From positions 1 to 53,511 of the forward strand of contig CANQEW010000012.1 of NCBI GenBank assembly GCA_947596085.1: a DNA stretch of 53,511 nt, written 5' to 3'. Shown piece by piece: positions 49,801 through 53,511 of this stretch. The position numbers were made by a program, and so were the translations under genes. The stretch comes from an uncultured Clostridia bacterium (lineage in GTDB: Bacteria > Bacillota > Clostridia > Christensenellales > Aristaeellaceae). The stretch's first letter is position 1. Each line of letters begins with the position of its first letter. The notes under the pieces are model-generated. The model did not search any database. It was not told where the DNA came from and worked only from the letters and a program-made list of their open reading frames with translations.

Positions 49801-50566
49801 CGCCAAAGGCGGACATCCGAGTGCGTCGGTCAAGGTGGAGGTCGTGCGCAGGGACACGGGCGGGCAGACGTCCGAGATTGATGAAGTCGTAAAGATCGTC
49901 AATCAGGAGCGGCAGAAGAACGGGCTCGCGCCATTGCACGTGAGCGCGAACTTGAATGGGGTGGCGGCGATCCGCGCGAAGGAGCTGGTTCAGAGATTCG
50001 CTCACACGCGCCCCGACGGGAGCGACTGTCTCACCGTTCATCCGGAGGCAATGGGAGAGAACATCGCGGCGGGCTATCCGAATGCCAGCGCCGTGATGGT
50101 GGGTTGGATGAACTCACCGGGCCATCGGGCGAATATTCTGACCGCGACCTACACGACGATTGGCGTCGGATATTACGAGGCGAGCGGCGGGCCCTACTGG
50201 GTGCAGCTGTTTGGCGACGATACCACGGGCGAACAGGCGGGGCTTGCGAAGCAGATCGTCGAATCGTTGAACCAAAAGCGAGCGGCGGCCGGGATGGGTT
50301 CGATCCGGTACCGCGAGGACTTGAACCAGGCGGCCATGACGCGCGCAAAGGAATTGACGGTGGACTTTTCGCCGGATCGTCCCGACGGGAGCTCCTTTGC
50401 GACGCTGATTCCCTCCGCCAGAAGTACGGCCATCTACATGTGCATGCCGATAAACGTCGAGGACGTCGCGGCGGTTTGGGTGGAATATTCGAAGGGGTAC
50501 TCATGGATCGCGGTGGGCGTCTATGCGGAAATGGGGAAGTTCTATTCGGTGTGTTTCCTGGGATGA
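46859..50566 (+). CDS. Secreted multi-Big2, double-CAP-domain protein
   Basis: 1235 residues. Signal peptide (cleavage near AFA-ET, residue 24), an acidic Pro and Glu-rich region, then a Cys- and His-rich module with CxxC pairs (VCRKCGAKSEVEAHYVAC, KCELCG, CEYCG, CDICV). Eight Big2 Ig-like domains follow (about 315-1000), five near-identical at DNA level. A CAP domain (about 1007-1130) has the His and Glu motifs FAHTRPDGSDC and AMGENIAAGYPN with GHRANIL. A second CAP-like domain (about 1135-1235) lacks both. No sortase motif was seen. It is probably an extracellular wall-associated or adhesion protein. The start ATG follows GGAGGA. Confidence 0.85.
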   Translation: MKRMKQILSLLLVAAMSLTAFAFAETDGAVTEPDAPVEERMPEASEEDAPLQQSEAEPGAGVDLELEAPAQTEPAEAPAVKVEPETETPFEARVAQIGETLLQALVIGKPEAELEYQWQALDSVAYQAALMAGEMPLVDAQWLNISGATGDVLDPASAMGEDYMNYSYRCIVCANEALAVSDAFGFERLRIQEGADDTDTLMTASTAEECAHEYDGMSWESDASGHWRVCRKCGAKSEVEAHYVACNAENVAKCELCGAPYSGEIIHSFDVENAKYFDESTHEVTCEYCGAKEYWNHEASRDSANPGVCDICVADADSVTSIVLNKTELTLSKDESEILKATVLPSRVANTTVVWTSGNPSVATVSNGKVTAVGAGTAMITCAAADGSDVKVVCAVTVAAPQPPKSVAIEQQNRSMNVGETLQLTVKFQPEGTSSALTWTTSNKKIATVDGSGVATAVAEGSATITVKTANGKKATTKIKVVDPYKPTGIQLSHSGTVNVDIDKTLQLTATLVPSTAKSEITWKSSSTKIATVTNGVVTPVKEGTATITATAVKTKKSATVKVKVVDPYKPTGIQLSHTGTVSVDIDKTLQLTATLVPSTAKSEITWKSSSTKIATVTNGVVTPVKEGTVTITATAVKTNKRATVKVKVVDPYKPTGIQLSHSGMVSVDIDKTLQLSATLVPLTAKSEITWKSSSTKIATVTSGVVTPVKEGTVTITATAVKTKKSATVKVKVVDPYKPTGIQLSHSGMVSVDIDKTLQLTATLVPLTAKSDITWKSSSTKIATVTNGVVTPVKEGTVTITATAVKTNKRATVKVKVVDPYKPTGIQLSHSGTVSVDLGNTLQLSATLVPSTAKSEITWRSSSTKIVTVDATGKVTAVKEGTTTITATAVKTKKSAMVKVKVVAPPKPTGVKLDRTGTVALDITSGAQPLQLKATLIPETARSELRWSSSATNVATVSADGVVTPVAPGTATITVTTVAADAKGGHPSASVKVEVVRRDTGGQTSEIDEVVKIVNQERQKNGLAPLHVSANLNGVAAIRAKELVQRFAHTRPDGSDCLTVHPEAMGENIAAGYPNASAVMVGWMNSPGHRANILTATYTTIGVGYYEASGGPYWVQLFGDDTTGEQAGLAKQIVESLNQKRAAAGMGSIRYREDLNQAAMTRAKELTVDFSPDRPDGSSFATLIPSARSTAIYMCMPINVEDVAAVWVEYSKGYSWIAVGVYAEMGKFYSVCFLG
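48305..49564 (+). repeat. Five tandem 252-bp repeats coding Big2 domains
   Basis: Copies begin at 48305, 48557, 48809, 49061 and 49313 with GAC CCG TAC AAG. Each codes 84 residues starting DPYKPTGIQLSHSG. The copies differ mainly at silent sites and a few residues. The next module (from 49565) is diverged. Confidence 0.9.
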
Positions 50567-50645
50567 AATTCGCATATGAAACCGAGCACTCCGGAAAATG
50601 TGAGGTAGTTAAGGGAAAGTAGACACAGAAGAAACCACCAAGGCG

Positions 50646-51105
50646 CTAGAAGCCCTGTTTGGTTTTATACTGAACAGGGCTTTTATAGCCCCAAACGGCA
50701 GCATGTCGCTTATGATTAAAGTAAGACACATACCGATCCAAGTGAGAGGAAACATTCCCCGATTCGGCCAAGCCGAAGTCAAGATACAAATTCTTTTTTA
50801 CTCGGCCATTGAGTGCTTCAATGATTGGTTTATTGGCAGGCGTTTCATCCTGGGACATGGAGCGAAGCATGTCATAATGTTAATGGGTTTGGCAGAAGGG
50901 CGGGAGGAGTAGACGGGACCTTGGTCAGTGTGGAAGACTACCGCGAGTGTTTGCGTCTCTTTCTTTCCAGCGGGCAGTTTTAGCTGTTTCAGGCAATGGC
51001 AATGAGGTTTGCTGCTGCCGGGTACGCAGTCTGTCTGATGTGCCAATATCTCGTTGTTGAAAATATCCAGCAGGATCGTCCATTCTCATTGGATTCCTTT
51101 ATGCC
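50646..51105 (-). pseudogene. IS3-type transposase remnant (C-terminal half, frameshifted)
   Basis: On the minus strand, EWTILLDIFNNEILAHQ leads into VVFHTDQGPVYSS (second Asp of the DDE catalytic set). A reading-frame change near 50875-50895 then leads into LRSMSQDETPANKPIIEALNG (the catalytic Glu region), and the gene ends with GYKSPVQYKTKQGF. This is the integrase-core C-terminal part of an IS3/IS150-like transposase. An in-frame stop near 51099 and the lack of an N-terminal half and of terminal inverted repeats mark it as dead. From 51106 to 51313 I see only unassignable AT-rich sequence, perhaps further IS debris. Confidence 0.8.
50651..50685 (+). terminator. Terminator after the Big2-CAP gene (inside the IS remnant end)
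   Basis: A 9-bp stem (50651-50659 with 50673-50681) is followed by TTTTATAG. Confidence 0.7.
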
Positions 51106-51313
51106 TAATGATCGTCATGCTTGATACAACATTCTCCAAAGGTCTTTTTGCCTTCCAGAAGCCGCTGATTCTGTTGGGAAATCTCGCGCTTTTCTTCCAT
51201 AGGTTTCTTAATACTTATACTTTCTTGCTTTCGAACGTATCCCGGCAGCCCTGCAGCGCTTATGCGCCAAATTGCAGGAGAATATTCTGCCGACCACTTG
51301 ATTCTACCATAAA

Positions 51314-51357
51314 ATAAAGGCAGACTTCATGGTGTTTCCCCATGTGTCCGCCTTTAT
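51314..51357 (-). terminator. Terminator of the lysA-lipoprotein transcript
   Basis: On the minus strand a 12-bp stem with one mismatch (51346-51357 with 51314-51325) encloses a CATGG/CCATG inner stem and is followed by TTTTATGG. It lies 56 nt after the lipoprotein stop. Confidence 0.7.
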
Positions 51358-51412
51358 CTTACTACTTGACGATGCCGGCGATCATTCTTCCCTGGAGCTG
51401 GAATAGGATTGG

Positions 51413-52642
51413 TTATTTGAGCTGAATATATTTCGACGATGCCCAGCCTTCAAGGATGTCGTAGCGGACGCGGTACCAAGCCACGTCGCTCTTGTCCACG
51501 GACTGCTCGCCCAGGTACTCCACCCGTGCGCCCTTTGGAATGACGCCGATGCTGGTCGCGTCCAGCCAAGGCCCGACGCGCAGGTGGCAGTCGCCAGTGG
51601 CGGCTGCAAGCTCGGAGTTTTCGCTCAGCCTGCGCTCGATGCGGAAGATGCAGCGGCCGTCGTCGCTTCGCTCAAAGCTGCTGGCGCGCAGCAGCAGAAG
51701 CTCTCTTCCACTGTTGTGCACCGCCTCATAGACGTAGCGGTCGTCTCTCCACTCGCCGTCGTAATCGATGAATACCTCCAGCGCATCCGCGTGATGCAGG
51801 AGAGTGGATTGGAATTCTGCATCGCTATATTCGAGGAAATCCAGGATGTTCGCAGGAATTGGTGCATCCTGATCGGAGTATATGGGCAAAATGGCGCCGT
51901 TTTCCACATCATCCGCCCGTATTCCACCGTGTCTGCATCGATCGACCGCTCGCAGGGAAGTGCCGCTTCCCAGCAGCATCATCGCTCCGCCCACCTCCCA
52001 GGGATCGTTGGCCAGGCCACCGCGAATGGCGAGCGCGCTGCCGTCGTAGGAGAACTCCCAGAGGAGCATATAATGGCCGTCTACGCCGAAGGAATCCTGC
52101 GTGATTACAACGGGCGTGCCGTCGTTGAGCCTGCTCAGCGAGACGCGGGTGAAATTGCTGTACCAATCCCAGCTTTCTGAGATGATTTGTTCGGCGGCGA
52201 GCCGGGTGTCTTCTTCGCTTATCTCGTAGACGCAGAGCCAGAGATCGGCGTATCGGCCGGGATCCTCCTCCGGTTCCTCGGATGGCCGCGCGACGAGCGC
52301 GATCCACTCCTGATCACCATCCGCGTCCAGGTCAAACCAGGCGTCCGCCACGAGTCCCCGGGAGGGGAACCACCGTCCGCCGAAGGTATCATACCAATCC
52401 GTTCCGGGATACTCCCACAGAATATCCCAAACGGTCATTTCCGAATCGGACGCGCTGCGGTCGGTCACTTGAAAGGGCTCCGCTTCCTCCCACTCGAAGC
52501 GGGTGTAGAGAGAATCCGCGTAGTCCTCGATCGAACAGCTCCCAAGCTGCGCTCGAATCTCTTCCAATGTCTCCGCACAGGCGGACAGCATGCAGAAAAG
52601 CCCCAGCGCGAGCGCCAGGGCGAGGATAATCTTTCTCTTCAT
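51413..52642 (-). CDS. Secreted lipoprotein with C-terminal SH3 domain
   Basis: 409 residues. The signal peptide ends in a lipobox, LSAC (Cys22), so it is anchored to the membrane. The body has an acidic Asp-rich motif FDLDADGDQEW like a calcium-binding loop, and no known catalytic motif. The last 65 residues form an SH3b domain (CHLRVGPWLDATSIGVIPKG, ending GWASSKYIQL), typical of wall-binding modules. Function unknown. Its ATG overlaps the end of lysA by 4 nt, so it is cotranscribed with the diaminopimelate decarboxylase gene, possibly linking it to cell-wall processes. Confidence 0.78.
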   Translation of the reverse strand: MKRKIILALALALGLFCMLSACAETLEEIRAQLGSCSIEDYADSLYTRFEWEEAEPFQVTDRSASDSEMTVWDILWEYPGTDWYDTFGGRWFPSRGLVADAWFDLDADGDQEWIALVARPSEEPEEDPGRYADLWLCVYEISEEDTRLAAEQIISESWDWYSNFTRVSLSRLNDGTPVVITQDSFGVDGHYMLLWEFSYDGSALAIRGGLANDPWEVGGAMMLLGSGTSLRAVDRCRHGGIRADDVENGAILPIYSDQDAPIPANILDFLEYSDAEFQSTLLHHADALEVFIDYDGEWRDDRYVYEAVHNSGRELLLLRASSFERSDDGRCIFRIERRLSENSELAAATGDCHLRVGPWLDATSIGVIPKGARVEYLGEQSVDKSDVAWYRVRYDILEGWASSKYIQLK

Positions 52643-53511
52643 TTGTAATCCTTCATGATGTCGCAGAAGTCGAAGGTGGCGAAGTAGTCGCGGGGCTCCT
52701 CCGCGCGGCGGATCTGAGAAAAGCTGCCGTCCGGATGGAGCAGGATTTCGGCGTGCTTCAGCTTGCCGTTGTAGTTGTAGCCCATCGAGTAGCCGTGGGC
52801 GCCGGTGTCGTGGATGATGATCAGATCGCCCATGTCGATCTTGGGGAGCCTGCGGTGGATGGCGAACTTGTCGTTGTTCTCGCAGAGCGAGCCGACCACG
52901 TCGTATACGCGGTCCAGCGGCTTATCCTCCTTGCCGGAAACGGTGATGTGGTGGTACGCGCCGTACATCGCCGGGCGCATCAGGTCCACCGCGCAGGCGT
53001 CCAGGCCGATATACTCCCGATAGATGTGCTTTTCATGGATGGCGGTGGCCACCAGGCAGCCGTGGGGGCCGGTGATGTAGCGGCCCAGCTCCGCCGCCAC
53101 GCGCGCGTGGCCCAGGCCCGCCGGCACCATGATGCGCTCAAACTCGCCGTAGACCTCCGCACCGATGGGGCCGATCTCCGGCGTCTCCTCCTTGGGGAGA
53201 TAGCCGATGCCGATGCCGCCGGAGAGGTTGACCATGAACACATCCACGTTCAATTCCTCGTGGATGTCCGCCGCGAGCTGGAACAGCAGCGCCGCGTTTT
53301 CGGGGTAGTAATATTTCTCGGTGGCGTTGCTGGCCAGCAGCGCGTGCAGGCCGAAGGACTTTACGCCGCGCTTGGACAGCGTGCGCGCCGCCTCGAAGAT
53401 TTGGTGGCGGGTCATGCCGTACTTGGCCTCCTCAGGGTAGCCCATGCAGGTGCCGCCGATGGTCAGGTCACCGCCGGGGTTGAAGCGCAGGCACAGCTTC
53501 TCCGGCAGGCC
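52639..53511 (-). CDS. lysA: Diaminopimelate decarboxylase, C-terminal part (5' end outside window)
   Basis: At least 290 residues, open to the window edge. The frame runs from LPEKLCLRFNPGG through KYGMTRHQIFEAAR, VNLSGGIGIGYLP (PLP phosphate loop), MRPAMYGAYHHITVSG and the active-site VVGSLCENNDKFA (catalytic Cys, PLP-linked residues), matching LysA. It removes CO2 from meso-diaminopimelate to form lysine. The N-terminal barrel, with the PLP Lys, is beyond 53511. Confidence 0.93.
   Translation of the reverse strand, partial: GLPEKLCLRFNPGGDLTIGGTCMGYPEEAKYGMTRHQIFEAARTLSKRGVKSFGLHALLASNATEKYYYPENAALLFQLAADIHEELNVDVFMVNLSGGIGIGYLPKEETPEIGPIGAEVYGEFERIMVPAGLGHARVAAELGRYITGPHGCLVATAIHEKHIYREYIGLDACAVDLMRPAMYGAYHHITVSGKEDKPLDRVYDVVGSLCENNDKFAIHRRLPKIDMGDLIIIHDTGAHGYSMGYNYNGKLKHAEILLHPDGSFSQIRRAEEPRDYFATFDFCDIMKDYK

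Noticed and set aside
47746-49902. Minus-strand open frame opposite the Big2 repeats
   Set aside because: It has apparent repeats only because the coding strand does; no start signal or family match.

Overview
The window looks like the chromosome of a GC-rich, low-mobility member of the Firmicutes (class Clostridia). The evidence is the DEDD/PHP-type PolC replicase, a DarA-type cyclic-di-AMP receptor next to holB and ricT (yaaT), energy-coupling-factor (ECF) transport, a NadD-YqeK-RsfS block, Obg followed by YhbY, and strong SD sequences (GGAGG) with sigma-A-like promoters. Coding density is very high and many genes overlap by 4 nt. No rRNA, CRISPR, prophage or intact mobile element was seen. 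Family or genus cannot be fixed from what is visible; a gut anaerobe is plausible because of the vitamin B12 salvage and remodelling genes.

Layout. 1-558 is the 3' end of an EF-G-like GTPase, followed by an AEC transporter (825-1745) and a 1.1-kb gene-poor stretch full of stem-loops (1746-2878). A long leftward operon then runs from a promoter at 14069-14097 through frr, uppS, cdsA, dxr, rseP, ispG and polC, and ends with a secreted barnase-type RNase, its barstar-like inhibitor and a TIGR04076 protein (2879-14017). A second leftward operon (14158-19517) encodes an ECF transporter and two secreted DUF4430 proteins. One of these has the alpha/alpha-barrel plus DUF4430 layout of animal transcobalamin. 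Its leader (about 19650-19757) looks like a cobalamin riboswitch.

19909-33755 is mostly rightward: a PfkB kinase, NadD-YqeK, RsfS, a phenylacetate-CoA ligase-like enzyme, a secreted M16C peptidase, PepF, a CmpB-like membrane protein, DarA, HolB, RicT and a zinc-ribbon protein. TtcA-like, MATE and tRNA-Pro(GGG) genes follow on the minus strand. At 36287-40224 a classical cobalamin riboswitch precedes a fused CbiR-like/CobT protein, CobU, CobS and a second, degenerate CobU-like protein. This is a nucleotide-loop assembly and probable cobamide-remodelling operon. It and the ECF operon together form a B12 capture, import and remodelling system.

40275-46611 holds NlpC/P60, TrmB, two small proteins, a second dense stem-loop array (42091-42531), a 47-residue cysteine-rich protein, a cysteine desulfurase-like enzyme diverging from a DUF3343 protein, endonuclease III, Obg and YhbY. 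The right end has a 1235-residue secreted protein with eight Big2 domains, five of them near-identical 252-bp repeats, and two CAP domains. An IS3-like transposase remnant, a lipoprotein with an SH3 domain and the partial lysA gene complete the window.

The least explained parts are the two stem-loop arrays. Both contain a four-way-junction (cloverleaf) fold made of an outer stem that encloses three hairpins with 3-4 nt loops. The two share no obvious sequence.
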